From assembly GCF_900142985.1 (NCBI RefSeq), contig NZ_LT670849.1:1984001-2048000 (forward strand): 64,000 nt of DNA. The letters are read 5' to 3'. A program made the position numbers and the translations under genes. This stretch comes from Bradyrhizobium erythrophlei. Lineage in GTDB: Bacteria > Pseudomonadota > Alphaproteobacteria > Rhizobiales > Xanthobacteraceae. The notes below the pieces were generated by a model. It was not told where the DNA came from. It made no database searches and saw nothing but the letters and a program-made list of their open reading frames with translations. Positions 32,426 through 41,019 of the stretch are shown in pieces (position 1 is the stretch's first letter; each line of letters starts with the position of its first letter).

Positions 32426-33277
32426 ATGAACCAGCGGCCTTTTTTCCGCATCTTTACGATGCCGGCGGTGCTTTGCGCGGTCGGCTTCGTCGCGGCCATG
32501 GTGGCGGTGCTGCAATATAGCCTTCGGGCCTATATCCCCGGCTCGCTCGATCCCGGCGGCTTCACGCTCGTCAATTTCCTCGACCTCGTGAAGCCGCTTT
32601 ATGCGCGGGTATTCCTGGACACGGTTTTGATCTGCGCGTTGACGGCGATCGTCACGCTCCTGGTCGGCTATCCCCTCGCTTATGCGCTGGTGCAGATCGA
32701 ACGTCCCTGGATCAAATCGGCACTGCTGGTAATCGTCGTCACGCCGCTGTTTCTCGGCGAGGTGGTACGCACCTATTCGTGGATCATCGTCCTTGGAAAC
32801 AACGGTTTCATCAATGCAACCCTGCGCGGGCTCGGCCTGATCGAACAACCGATCCAGTTCATGTTCACGACGTTCGGCGTCGTGGTCGCGCTGGTGCACG
32901 TGACTCTGCCGGTGATGGTGATCATGCTGGCGGCCGGCCTGTCGCACATCGACCGCGACTACCAGCGCGCGGCGGAAAGCCTCGGCGCCGGCCCGATCCG
33001 CGCCTTTCTGACGGTGACGCTGCCGCTGTCGATGCCCGGCGTCATTGCCGGGGTGACCACGGCATTTGCCTGGACGTTCTCGGCGTTCGCCACGCCGCAA
33101 ATGATCGGCGGCGGCCGCGTCAATATGGTCTCGAACCTGGTCTATCAGCTTGGCCTGTCGAGCTTCAATTTTCCGTTCGCTGCCGCGCTCTGCGTCGCGG
33201 GCCTGGCGCTGACGATCGCGGTGCTGTCGCTGCTCGGGCTCGCCTCGCGCCCGTTCAAGAATATCGGAGCGCATTAA
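32426..33277 (+). CDS. ABC transporter permease (PotB-like)
   Basis: A 283-residue inner-membrane protein with about six helices, starting with FFRIFTMPAVLCAVGFVAAMVAVLQYS. The cytoplasmic EAA loop is AAESLGAGPIRAFLTVTLPLS, which docks on the ATPase. PLFLGEVVRTYSWIIVLGNNG is typical of PotB-type permeases. It starts 22 bases after the binding-protein gene and ends 3 bases before the second permease. The two permeases form a heterodimeric channel. Confidence 0.93.
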   Translation: MNQRPFFRIFTMPAVLCAVGFVAAMVAVLQYSLRAYIPGSLDPGGFTLVNFLDLVKPLYARVFLDTVLICALTAIVTLLVGYPLAYALVQIERPWIKSALLVIVVTPLFLGEVVRTYSWIIVLGNNGFINATLRGLGLIEQPIQFMFTTFGVVVALVHVTLPVMVIMLAAGLSHIDRDYQRAAESLGAGPIRAFLTVTLPLSMPGVIAGVTTAFAWTFSAFATPQMIGGGRVNMVSNLVYQLGLSSFNFPFAAALCVAGLALTIAVLSLLGLASRPFKNIGAH

Positions 33278-33280
33278 AAG

Positions 33281-34102
33281 ATGACGCCGCGCTCGACCTA
33301 TCAGCGCCTGCTCGGCTGTGCCGGCTGGCTCGTCGTTATCCTGATCCTGGGCTTTCTGATCCTCCCCGCCGCGGTCGTGACGATCGCGGCCTTCAACGAC
33401 AAGGCCATTCTGTCGTTCCCGCCACAGGCGTGGTCGTGGCGATGGTTCGAGCGCGCGCTGGCCTATCCGGATTTCCGCGCCGGATTCCAGAACGGGCTCA
33501 TCGTCACCGCCTGGAGTTCGTCAATCGCGCTCGTTGTTGGAGCGATGTTCGCATTCGTGATCGATCGTTATCAGTTCGCACTCAAGGGAGCCATCGAGGG
33601 CATATTGGTATCGCCGCTCGTGATCCCGCATTTCACCGTTGGCCTCGGCTTTCTGATCCTGGCCGCCCAGATCGGCTGGAGCCGCGGCTTTGCCGTCGTC
33701 GTCGTGTGTCACGTCATTCTGGTGCTGCCATTCGTGCTGCGCAGCGTGTACGTGTCGCTGCGCAATCTCGACCCCAGCTATGAACTCGCCGCTGCCAGCC
33801 TCGGCGCCACGCCGCTGCGCGTGCTGCTGACCGTCACGGTGCCGCTGCTGCTGCCGGGCCTCGTCAGCGGCTGGCTGTTTGCCGCGATCCTGTCGTTCAA
33901 CGAATTCACGGCGTCGCTGTTTGTGACGTCGCAGCGGACGCAGACCCTGCCGGTCGCGATGTACAATTATGTCCGCGAATTCGCCGATCCCTCGATGGCG
34001 GCGCTGTCGGTGATGTATATCGTCGGTACCGCCGCGCTGATCGCCTTCGCCAACCGTTTTCTCGGTCTCGGCAAGGTGCTCAACATCGAACAGAGCCACT
34101 GA
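33281..34102 (+). CDS. ABC transporter permease (PotC-like)
   Basis: A 273-residue inner-membrane protein with about six helices, opening LVVILILGFLILPAAVVTIAAFN. The EAA loop AAASLGATPLRVLLTVTVPLLL is intact. The block ILSFNEFTASLFVTSQRTQT is the PotC hallmark. It is the second permease of the importer, 9 bases before the ATPase gene, and pairs with the product of 32426-33277. Confidence 0.93.
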   Translation: MTPRSTYQRLLGCAGWLVVILILGFLILPAAVVTIAAFNDKAILSFPPQAWSWRWFERALAYPDFRAGFQNGLIVTAWSSSIALVVGAMFAFVIDRYQFALKGAIEGILVSPLVIPHFTVGLGFLILAAQIGWSRGFAVVVVCHVILVLPFVLRSVYVSLRNLDPSYELAAASLGATPLRVLLTVTVPLLLPGLVSGWLFAAILSFNEFTASLFVTSQRTQTLPVAMYNYVREFADPSMAALSVMYIVGTAALIAFANRFLGLGKVLNIEQSH

Positions 34103-34111
34103 CGGAGCATC

Positions 34112-35221
34112 ATGACGACACCGGCCCCGACAAAGGCAAAGGATGCCGCGGTCACCTTCGATCAGGTGACCAAGAGCTTTGGCGAGGTGAGAGCGCTCGA
34201 CAATGTGTCGCTGGCGATTCCCCGCGGCGAATTCATGACCCTGCTCGGGCCATCCGGCTGCGGCAAGACCACGCTCCTGAAACTCGCCGCCGGTTTCCTA
34301 GGGCCCGACAGCGGCTCGGTTTCGATTGGCGGGAAGCTGGTCAACGACGTGCCGACCTACAAGCGCGAAATCGGCATGATGTTCCAGAATTACGCGCTGT
34401 TTCCGCACATGAGCGTCGCCGAGAACATCGCCTACGGCCTGAAGGCGCGTCACGTGCCGCGGCGGGAAATCCGCAAGCGCGTGACCGATGCGCTGGCGCT
34501 GGTCAAGCTTACTGGCATGGACGATCGCAAGCCGAAACAGCTGTCGGGCGGTCAGCAGCAGCGCGTCGCGTTGGCGCGTGCGCTCGTCATCAACCCGACC
34601 GTATTGCTGCTCGATGAACCTTTTTCGGCGCTCGACAAGAACCTGCGCGCTTCGATGCAGATCGAACTTCGCGACATCCAGCGCAAGCTCGGCCTGACCA
34701 CGATCTTCGTCACCCACGACCAGAGCGAAGCGCTGAGCCTGTCGGACCGGATGGCTGTGATGTCGGAAGGCAAGATCCGCCAGCTCGGCACGCCGCTCGA
34801 GGTGTATCGCCGGCCGGCCGACCGCTTCGTAGCCTCCTTTGTCGGCGACACCAACCGCTTGCGCGGCGAACTCGTCAGCGTCGCGGCGGCTGACGCCGTG
34901 ATCGCGATCGGCGGCGTGCACATCAGCGTTCCCGCTGAACTTCTCTCCGGGGCGCGCGCCTCGACGCCGGTTGACTTGTTTGTCAGGCCGGAGCGCCTTC
35001 GTCTCGGCGCACCCGGCGAAGCCGGCACCATGGCCGGCCAGATCGTGGCGCAGACCTATCATGGCGGCCACGTCGATCTTCAGATCGCCTGCCGCGCCTG
35101 TAGCGGCGATCTGTTGTTGGTACGCTCGAGCGGTGATCAGGCGATGATTCATCTGCCGCCGGGCACAGCGGTTGGGATATCGATCGATGTCGATGGCTGC
35201 GCGGCATTTCCGTTGACCTAG
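34112..35221 (+). CDS. ABC transporter ATP-binding protein (PotA-like)
   Basis: A 369-residue ATPase. Walker A is GPSGCGKTTLL, the Q loop MMFQNYALFPHMSV, the signature LSGGQQQRVALARAL, Walker B VLLLDEPFSALDK and the switch His in TIFVTHDQSEAL. The C-terminal TOBE domain (about 270-369) includes LFVRPERLRLG and AQTYHGGHVDLQI, as in PotA and other organic-ligand importers. It completes the operon 31390-35221. No clear terminator hairpin follows; the next 364 bases hold no supported gene. Confidence 0.95.
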   Translation: MTTPAPTKAKDAAVTFDQVTKSFGEVRALDNVSLAIPRGEFMTLLGPSGCGKTTLLKLAAGFLGPDSGSVSIGGKLVNDVPTYKREIGMMFQNYALFPHMSVAENIAYGLKARHVPRREIRKRVTDALALVKLTGMDDRKPKQLSGGQQQRVALARALVINPTVLLLDEPFSALDKNLRASMQIELRDIQRKLGLTTIFVTHDQSEALSLSDRMAVMSEGKIRQLGTPLEVYRRPADRFVASFVGDTNRLRGELVSVAAADAVIAIGGVHISVPAELLSGARASTPVDLFVRPERLRLGAPGEAGTMAGQIVAQTYHGGHVDLQIACRACSGDLLLVRSSGDQAMIHLPPGTAVGISIDVDGCAAFPLT

Positions 35222-35585
35222 CTGCCGCCGCGATTGATTCTCGAAAAAACCGGGCACCCAATCGCGCCGCTGTCAAGAATTGACGCGCTCGCCGCTTGAT
35301 GCATGCTCGCACCTCATGAGTCGCTTTGTGCATTCTAGACTAGCTCGAATGAGCAACGGGCGCTTCTGCCTCATTCGAGACCTCGGGCCGGTCAAGGGTG
35401 GCAAGGGCCTCAAGCATCACGAGGTCGTGCTGGAATTGTCGGTGCGGGGGCTGCTTCGATTTGCAGCGTCGACGATCCGCACCGATCGGATCCACGACGT
35501 GACGCCGCAGGAGTCTGAGGCGCAGATGCAAACGACGCTGTCTTCGACGTAGAAACCGGCGGACCAGACGCGGTCGACCGCGCCG
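35222..35585. other. Unassigned region between convergent genes
   Basis: Frames up to about 90 codons cross this stretch on both strands, but none has a good ribosome site or a sequence I can name. CTCGAATGAG (35344-35353) and CTCATTCGAG (35370-35379) are a perfect 10-base inverted repeat preceded by a CTAG, around a 16-base loop. It could be a terminator or the edge of a decayed mobile element. Confidence 0.35.
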
Positions 35586-36404
35586 TTATCTGCTTGCGTT
35601 GGCCGGGCCTCCGGGTGGAGCGGCCCGAACCCCCTGCATCGCCAATGTTTCGATCATGCGGTTCACAAGGCCGGAGGCTTTCGCGTCCTCAATGAACTCG
35701 TTGATGTAGGCGAGCCAACCGGCATGTCCTTTGGGTATGGCCATCGCGGAGTAGATCTCGGCAAAACCGTCGCTCAGAACGCGCGAACCTGGGAGTGCCA
35801 CGGATTCGGCGATCAGGCTGGGGCGGTTCAATGCGACTGCGTTGGCGGCTCCGCTCCGGAGCAGTGCAACGGCAGCGGCAATGCTGTCCGTCCGGACCAA
35901 TTCAGCCCGATCGAACGCGCGCGTCAGAACCAGATCCGATGTATCGCCGCGCGCGACGGCGATACGGATCCCCGCTTGGTCCGCGTCCGCGACGCTTTGG
36001 ATGGTGGACCCGGCGGGCACCAGGTAGGTGAGATCGCTTTGCACGAATGGATTCGAAAAATCCACCTGCTCTGCACGCACCGGGTCGACAAGGAGGATCG
36101 AGACATCCCAGGCGTTAGCACGCAGGCCATCAATCACCGCGCCGGGTCTCGGATATTCGATGGACACAGGTTTGACTCCAATTCGCGCGGCGAGCGCACG
36201 GCCCAGTTCCAACGCCGGTCCCTTGACCTCGCCCGTTGCCGGATTTCTTGTTGCCGTGGTTGAGCTGCCAAGACCAAGCCCAATTCGCAGCGCGCCGGAC
36301 TGCACCAGATCCGCGACGCGCGGATCGGGTGACGGTTGAGCCAATGATGTCCCACTTCCTCCAAGGACCAGAGCCAATATGGCCGGCAAAGCAATTCTGA
36401 TCAT
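35586..36404 (-). CDS. Polar amino-acid-type solute-binding protein (SBP_bac_3)
   Basis: A 272-residue periplasmic protein with signal peptide MIRIALPAILALVLGGSGTSLAQ. The mature chain shows the family-3 pattern: VADLVQSGALRIGLGLGSST, VKGPALELGRALAARIG, VSILLVDPVRAEQVDFSNPFVQ and later VARGDTSDLVLTRAF. The frame can be read to 36608, but the extension has no signal-like character, so the ATG at 36404 is used. No permease or ATPase adjoins it. Ligand prediction is not possible; amino acids or related zwitterions are usual. It follows the polyhydroxyalkanoate locus on the same strand but appears independent. Confidence 0.85.
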   Translation of the reverse strand: MIRIALPAILALVLGGSGTSLAQPSPDPRVADLVQSGALRIGLGLGSSTTATRNPATGEVKGPALELGRALAARIGVKPVSIEYPRPGAVIDGLRANAWDVSILLVDPVRAEQVDFSNPFVQSDLTYLVPAGSTIQSVADADQAGIRIAVARGDTSDLVLTRAFDRAELVRTDSIAAAVALLRSGAANAVALNRPSLIAESVALPGSRVLSDGFAEIYSAMAIPKGHAGWLAYINEFIEDAKASGLVNRMIETLAMQGVRAAPPGGPANASR

Positions 36405-36620
36405 GAAAGACGCCTTCGCTTGGACACGCGGCCAACGCATCAGGGCGCGCGCGGCATGCGCTTCTCGAAAATCGGGACTATTGCGGCCCGCCGTCGTTGC
36501 CGTCTTCAAGACGGACGACCAGCTTCGCCGCCAGCATATCAGCGGTGTCGAAGCCTTAAAGGTGTGCAGCAGTCGGAGCACCTGCGAAAGCCAGCACATC
36601 CAGGCCATTCGAACCTGACG

Positions 36621-37838
36621 TCACACGAAAGCGCTCAATCCCGTAATGGCCTTGCCGACGATCAACGTGTTCATTTCCCTGGTACCCTCGTAAGAGTAGA
36701 TCGCTTCGGCATCGGCGACGAAGCGTCCGATATGGTTCTCGAGCAAGATGCCGTTGCCGCCGAGTAATTCGCGGGCATAGCCAACGGTTTCGCGGCACTT
36801 GACGGTGCAGAACGCTTTCGCGAGCGATGCATGCTCGTCGCGCATCACGCCTTCGTCCTGAAGCTGGGCAAGACGCAGCATCATCGCCTGGGTCGATGTG
36901 ACGTTGCCCAGCATGCGCACCAGCAAATCCTGCACGAGCTGAAAGCCGCCGATCGGTTTTCCGAATTGAACGCGCTGCGTCGCATAGCGCAGTGCATGTT
37001 CGTAGGCGCCCATCTGGCAGCCGACGGCGAACCACGCCACGCCGGTGCGTGTCATTCTCAAAACCTTTGCCGTGTCCTTGAACGAGTTGGCGTTTTGCAG
37101 ACGGTCGGCTTCCGGTACGCGGCAGCCGTTGAGAGTGATCAGGCCATTCTGTACGACCCGGAAGGCCATCTTGGTCTTGATCTTTTCGACGGAAAAACCG
37201 GGATTGTCCTTTCCCACCACAAAGCCCTTGACCTGGTTTGAGCCTTCCTCGCGCGCCCAGATCACGTTGATATCGGCGAAGGTGGAATTGCCGATCCACT
37301 TCTTCTGCCCGTTGAGGATCCAACTGTCGCCGTCGCGGCGGCATGAGGTCGTCATTCCGCCCGATGTCGCCGATCCCACCAGCGGTTCGGTCAGACCGAA
37401 CGAACCGATTTTCTCGAAGCGCATCATCGGCGGCAGCCAGCGCTGCTTCTGCCGCTCATCCCCGCAAAGATAGATCGATCCGGCGGAAAGGCCGGTGTGC
37501 ACACCCCAGAACGTCGCGACCGACGAATCGACGCGCGCCAATTCCATCGCGACAAGGCCGTTCAGCAACCAACTGCCGCCGGCAGCGCCGTATCCCTGGT
37601 AGCCCACCCCACCGATGCCGACTTCGGCTATCTTCGGGATGATCTCAAAGGGGAATGCATCCCGGTTCCAGTAATCTTCGATGACGGGCGCGACCACGCC
37701 CTCCGTGAACTCGCGAACGCGTTTGAGCAGCGCCCGCTCGCTATCGCTCAGGACGGCAGCAATGCGGTAGAAGTCGCCGTCGACCGGAGGCGGCGCATAG
37801 TCCGCCCTTCCGGCCATTTTTTTCTGATCAGTTCCCAT
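36621..37838 (-). CDS. Acyl-CoA dehydrogenase of the PHA locus
   Basis: A 405-residue FAD enzyme with all three domains. Markers are GSFGLTEPLVGSATSGGMTT for FAD and substrate contact, WILNGQKKWIGNSTFADINV, and the C-terminal QRVQFGKPIGGFQLVQDLLVR with YSYEGTREMNTLIVGKAITG, whose Glu in SYEGT is the likely catalytic base. The sequence is of the glutaryl-CoA dehydrogenase-like branch. It oxidises acyl-CoA to enoyl-CoA, which the MaoC hydratase of the same locus could convert to (R)-3-hydroxyacyl-CoA. GGGGAGGAG precedes the ATG. It is 15 bases after the depolymerase gene and is a close paralog of 54052-55272. Confidence 0.93.
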   Translation of the reverse strand: MGTDQKKMAGRADYAPPPVDGDFYRIAAVLSDSERALLKRVREFTEGVVAPVIEDYWNRDAFPFEIIPKIAEVGIGGVGYQGYGAAGGSWLLNGLVAMELARVDSSVATFWGVHTGLSAGSIYLCGDERQKQRWLPPMMRFEKIGSFGLTEPLVGSATSGGMTTSCRRDGDSWILNGQKKWIGNSTFADINVIWAREEGSNQVKGFVVGKDNPGFSVEKIKTKMAFRVVQNGLITLNGCRVPEADRLQNANSFKDTAKVLRMTRTGVAWFAVGCQMGAYEHALRYATQRVQFGKPIGGFQLVQDLLVRMLGNVTSTQAMMLRLAQLQDEGVMRDEHASLAKAFCTVKCRETVGYARELLGGNGILLENHIGRFVADAEAIYSYEGTREMNTLIVGKAITGLSAFV

Positions 37839-37853
37839 CGGCTCCTCCCCGCG

Positions 37854-38822
37854 CTAGGTCATGCGGCCTGCATCACCATTTCCTTGCGGCGCCTGGGCGC
37901 CGCGACGTCTGCCAAACGCCGGAACGAGCCCTCCAACCCAGCCAGCCATCCGGGAGAGCGGAGACGATGGCTCGACCTGCCTGCTCGCATCAGCCAGGAA
38001 GGCCTCGATCAAGCCAGCGGTTTCCTCAGGCCTGGTCACGATGAACAGGTGGCCGTCATCGATCATCTGAAGCTCGGCGTTCGGAATCAGAGCCTTCAGG
38101 ATGTGGCCGTTGATCGCAGGGACCAATGGATCGTCGCTGCCCATCAAGATGAGCGTCGGCTGCGGCAGCGACCACAGCCACGGCAGGCTGGTCCAGCCCG
38201 CGACGGCAAGAAGCTGATAGAAGTAGCCGAGGTTGCGCGCGCCATGCATCGTGGCCGCGTGCCGGCCAATCAGTGACGTGTCGCTGCGAAAGGCGCCTCC
38301 GTAGAGGTCCGCCGCAATCCGGTTCATGTATTCCTTGTCGGTATAGCGGCGCGGCGTCAGCATCTTCCAAAGTACCGAAGGGCCGCCCGGCACCATGGTG
38401 ACACCGGGGGCAGTAGCCGCAAGCACCAGCCGCCGGCACAGCCTTGGATATTGATGCGCGAACTGCTGCGCGATTCCGCCGCCCCAGGACACGCCGGCGA
38501 CGTCGATCTCCGCGTAGCCAAGCTCCGCAACAAGAGCGGCGGCAAGCCGCGCCAGCGTCGATGGCCGATACGGCAGCAGCGACCTCGGCGAGCCGCCGAC
38601 GCCGGGCACATCAAAGATGATGGCCGTCGTGCGCGTCAGTGCTTGCAGGAACGGCCTCGCCAACTCCCAATTGGCGCCGATCCCGTTGAACAGCAATAGC
38701 GGCGGCCCGCTGCCGCCGCCGTGCCGGATGGCGACCTGAAGCAACTGACCGTTGATCGCGATTTGCCGCGTCTCGATCTCCGGGCTTGCCCCCTCGTTCG
38801 TTCTCTGGCGATCATCACTCAA
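37854..38822 (-). CDS. phaZ: Intracellular polyhydroxyalkanoate depolymerase (PhaZ-like)
   Basis: A 322-residue alpha/beta hydrolase. PLLLFNGIGANWELARPFL, IIFDVPGVGGS, the elbow DVAGVSWGGGIAQQF with Ser112, VPGGPSVLWKMLTPRRY, GSDDPLVP and MIDDGHLF follow the medium-chain-length PHA depolymerase family block by block. It frees hydroxyalkanoic acids from storage granules. The frame extends to a TTG at 38891, but the TTG at 38822 overlaps the PHA synthase stop (TTGAGTGA) and gives the usual N-terminus, so coupled translation from there is preferred. Order synthase-depolymerase is the same as in Pseudomonas phaC1-phaZ. Confidence 0.85.
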   Translation of the reverse strand: MSDDRQRTNEGASPEIETRQIAINGQLLQVAIRHGGGSGPPLLLFNGIGANWELARPFLQALTRTTAIIFDVPGVGGSPRSLLPYRPSTLARLAAALVAELGYAEIDVAGVSWGGGIAQQFAHQYPRLCRRLVLAATAPGVTMVPGGPSVLWKMLTPRRYTDKEYMNRIAADLYGGAFRSDTSLIGRHAATMHGARNLGYFYQLLAVAGWTSLPWLWSLPQPTLILMGSDDPLVPAINGHILKALIPNAELQMIDDGHLFIVTRPEETAGLIEAFLADASRQVEPSSPLSRMAGWVGGLVPAFGRRRGAQAPQGNGDAGRMT

Positions 38823-40518
38823 AGACGTAGGTCCCCGGAGCAGCGGCGAGGACGGGATGGCGTTCGCTGCCAAGCGAGGCCGGCGCCGCAACCTCTTCGC
38901 CCGATCGCGCCAGCAGCCAATCGCGCCAGTCGAGCCACCAGCTTCCCTTGCGCTTCTCGGCCGCGGCCACGAACGCGTCCGGACCGGATGGGTTGACCGT
39001 CCCGATCATGAAGGATGCCCTCTGATTGGTCGGCGGATTGAGAAGACTCTGGAGATGGCCGCTGTTCGACAACACGAACGTCGTTCCCTCGCCCATAATC
39101 TGAGCGGTCTTGTGCACGCCCTTCCAGGGCGTGATGTGGTCGGTTACGCCAGCGACGACGTAGCTATCGGCCTTGATCTTGCTCATGTCGATCGTCTCGC
39201 CGTTGAGCGCGAGCTTTCCGGCATTGACGAATGGATTGGTGAAATAGAGATCGAGATAGTCGCCATGCAAAGCGGCCGGCAACCGGGTCGTATCGGCATT
39301 CCAGTAGAGAATATCGAAGGCCGGCGGTTGATTGCCGAGCAGGTAATTGTTGACCCAATAGTTCCAGACCAGGTCGTTCGGCCGCATCCACGCGAACATG
39401 CGCGCCAGTTCGTGGCCGTCCACCATGCCCCGCAGCCGCGAGGCTTCCTTGGCCGCGCGCATCGTCTCCGGCGTCATCAGGCAGCCGAACGCACTTTCAT
39501 CGGCGGTATTCGGATCGAGCAGGCAGACCGCAAGCACCATGTTCCTGATCTTTTGATGTGCCGCGCTACCGAGCGTCGCGAGATAGGCCGTCGAGGTGAT
39601 GCCTCCGGAGCAGGATCCCATCATCGAAATGTCGTCGCTAGCGGTCAGGTCCCGCGCGACATCGACAGCTTCATCAAGCGCGGCGACATAGGTATCGAGG
39701 CCCCATTCACGATGCGCCACCGTGGGATTGCGCCAGCTCACGCAAAACACCTGAATGCCGCTGTCGAGCAGAAAACGGACCATGCTTTTGTCGGGAGAGA
39801 GATCGAGTGCGTAGTACTTGTTGATCTGCGGCGGCGTAATGACGAGCGGCCGCTTTCGAACGTTCAGCGTCGTCGGCGTATATTGGATGAGCTCCAGCAA
39901 TTCGTTGCGGAAGACCACGGCGCCCGGTGTGGTCGCGAGCGTCTCGCCGACCTTGAAGCCACTCTGATCCACCATCGATGGCATCCCGCCGTTCTTGGCG
40001 AGATCATCGAGATAGTTCTTCAACCCGGACCACAGGCTACGGCCGCCGGTATCCACGAATTTGCGCACCGCCGCCGGGTTGGTCAGGATTGCGTTGGTCG
40101 GAGCCACGGCATCGATCAGGATTTCCGTCACCAGATGCGCCCTTGCCTTGTCGATCTCGCTCAGGCTCGATTTGTCGACCAGACCGCTGACGGCATCGCC
40201 CCAGGCGAGATAGGCCTTGAGCAATCCACTGTGAAGCGCACTCTCTTTCCAGGTGGCGTCGATAAATCGCTTGTCGCCCGCTTTCGGCGCACGCTCCGAC
40301 TTGCCGGCCACGATGGAGCCGAGCTCTCCGAGAAACGAGAGCCATTGCTCGGTAGCCACCTTCGGTTCATTGACGACCGCCTTGAACAGAACGCCCGCGC
40401 TATCGATCAGATCCTGGCCTCGGATGCCGACAAGCGGATTGAGCGCCAGCGTATTGCGGGATGCAGTTTCGGAGATCCCTTCAGTGAGCGGTGACGGTTC
40501 ACGCGGTTCGGAGCTCAT
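38815..40518 (-). CDS. phaC: Class II-like polyhydroxyalkanoate synthase
   Basis: A 567-residue synthase. The catalytic triad is Cys303 in MGSCSGGITS, Asp460 in GVTDHITPW and His488 in NSGHLQSLLNP. Long matches to Pseudomonas class II enzymes include GAVVFRNELLELIQY, WMRPNDLVWNYWVNNYLLGN and the C-terminal APGTYVFE. Class II synthases polymerise C6-C14 (R)-3-hydroxyacyl-CoA. The class I form usual in rhizobia is longer in places and reads differently around these blocks. The ATG overlaps the MaoC stop (ATGA), and the end overlaps the depolymerase start. It acts on the granule surface. Confidence 0.93.
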   Translation of the reverse strand: MSSEPREPSPLTEGISETASRNTLALNPLVGIRGQDLIDSAGVLFKAVVNEPKVATEQWLSFLGELGSIVAGKSERAPKAGDKRFIDATWKESALHSGLLKAYLAWGDAVSGLVDKSSLSEIDKARAHLVTEILIDAVAPTNAILTNPAAVRKFVDTGGRSLWSGLKNYLDDLAKNGGMPSMVDQSGFKVGETLATTPGAVVFRNELLELIQYTPTTLNVRKRPLVITPPQINKYYALDLSPDKSMVRFLLDSGIQVFCVSWRNPTVAHREWGLDTYVAALDEAVDVARDLTASDDISMMGSCSGGITSTAYLATLGSAAHQKIRNMVLAVCLLDPNTADESAFGCLMTPETMRAAKEASRLRGMVDGHELARMFAWMRPNDLVWNYWVNNYLLGNQPPAFDILYWNADTTRLPAALHGDYLDLYFTNPFVNAGKLALNGETIDMSKIKADSYVVAGVTDHITPWKGVHKTAQIMGEGTTFVLSNSGHLQSLLNPPTNQRASFMIGTVNPSGPDAFVAAAEKRKGSWWLDWRDWLLARSGEEVAAPASLGSERHPVLAAAPGTYVFE

Positions 40519-40994
40519 GGCCGATTTGCTCCCGATGCGGGGATCAGGAGCGCCAGGGTTTCAGCGATCAATGCAGGCTTTTCCGACCCCTCGACCTCCA
40601 GCGTATTCTGGGTCTTCATGATCACCTGCCCGCCTTCCCTCGGCTCGATCCCGCTGAGCACGACGCGCAGCCTCACGCGCGCGCCGGCAGGCACTGGGGC
40701 GAGAAAGCGGACCTTGTCGATCCCGTAATTGAGGCCGGCCGCGGCGTCCTTGGGGATAACGCCGACCTCCATCGAAAGCGGCGCCACCATGGCGAGCGCC
40801 AGATATCCATGTGCGACCGGACCGCGGAAAGGAGATTCGCGCTTCGCCCTTTCGACGTCGACATGAATCCATTGGCGATCGCCTGTGCACGAGGCAAACG
40901 TGTCGATACGCGGCTGATCTATCGTGACCCACTCGGAGACACCGAGTTCCTGCCCGACCCGATCGCTCAAACCAGCAAGGGTTAATTTGCTCAC
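40515..40994 (-). CDS. MaoC-type enoyl-CoA hydratase
   Basis: A 159-residue hotdog hydratase. The hydratase-2 motif is present: RIDTFASCTGDRQWIHVD, with the Asp and His dyad, then RGPVAHGYLALAMVAPL. It adds water to enoyl-CoA to give (R)-3-hydroxyacyl-CoA, the PHA synthase substrate, so in this operon it most plausibly plays the PhaJ role; a role in other acyl dehydrations cannot be excluded. It overlaps the synthase start by 4 bases and lies 25 bases after the acyl-CoA ligase gene. Confidence 0.87.
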   Translation of the reverse strand: MSKLTLAGLSDRVGQELGVSEWVTIDQPRIDTFASCTGDRQWIHVDVERAKRESPFRGPVAHGYLALAMVAPLSMEVGVIPKDAAAGLNYGIDKVRFLAPVPAGARVRLRVVLSGIEPREGGQVIMKTQNTLEVEGSEKPALIAETLALLIPASGANRP

Positions 40995-41019
40995 ACGTCC
41001 TCCTCGATCGTTCGAACCG

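Noticed and set aside
38752..40494. Plus-strand open frame of 580 codons opposite the PHA synthase
   Set aside because: Shadow of the synthase, whose triad and family blocks are clear.
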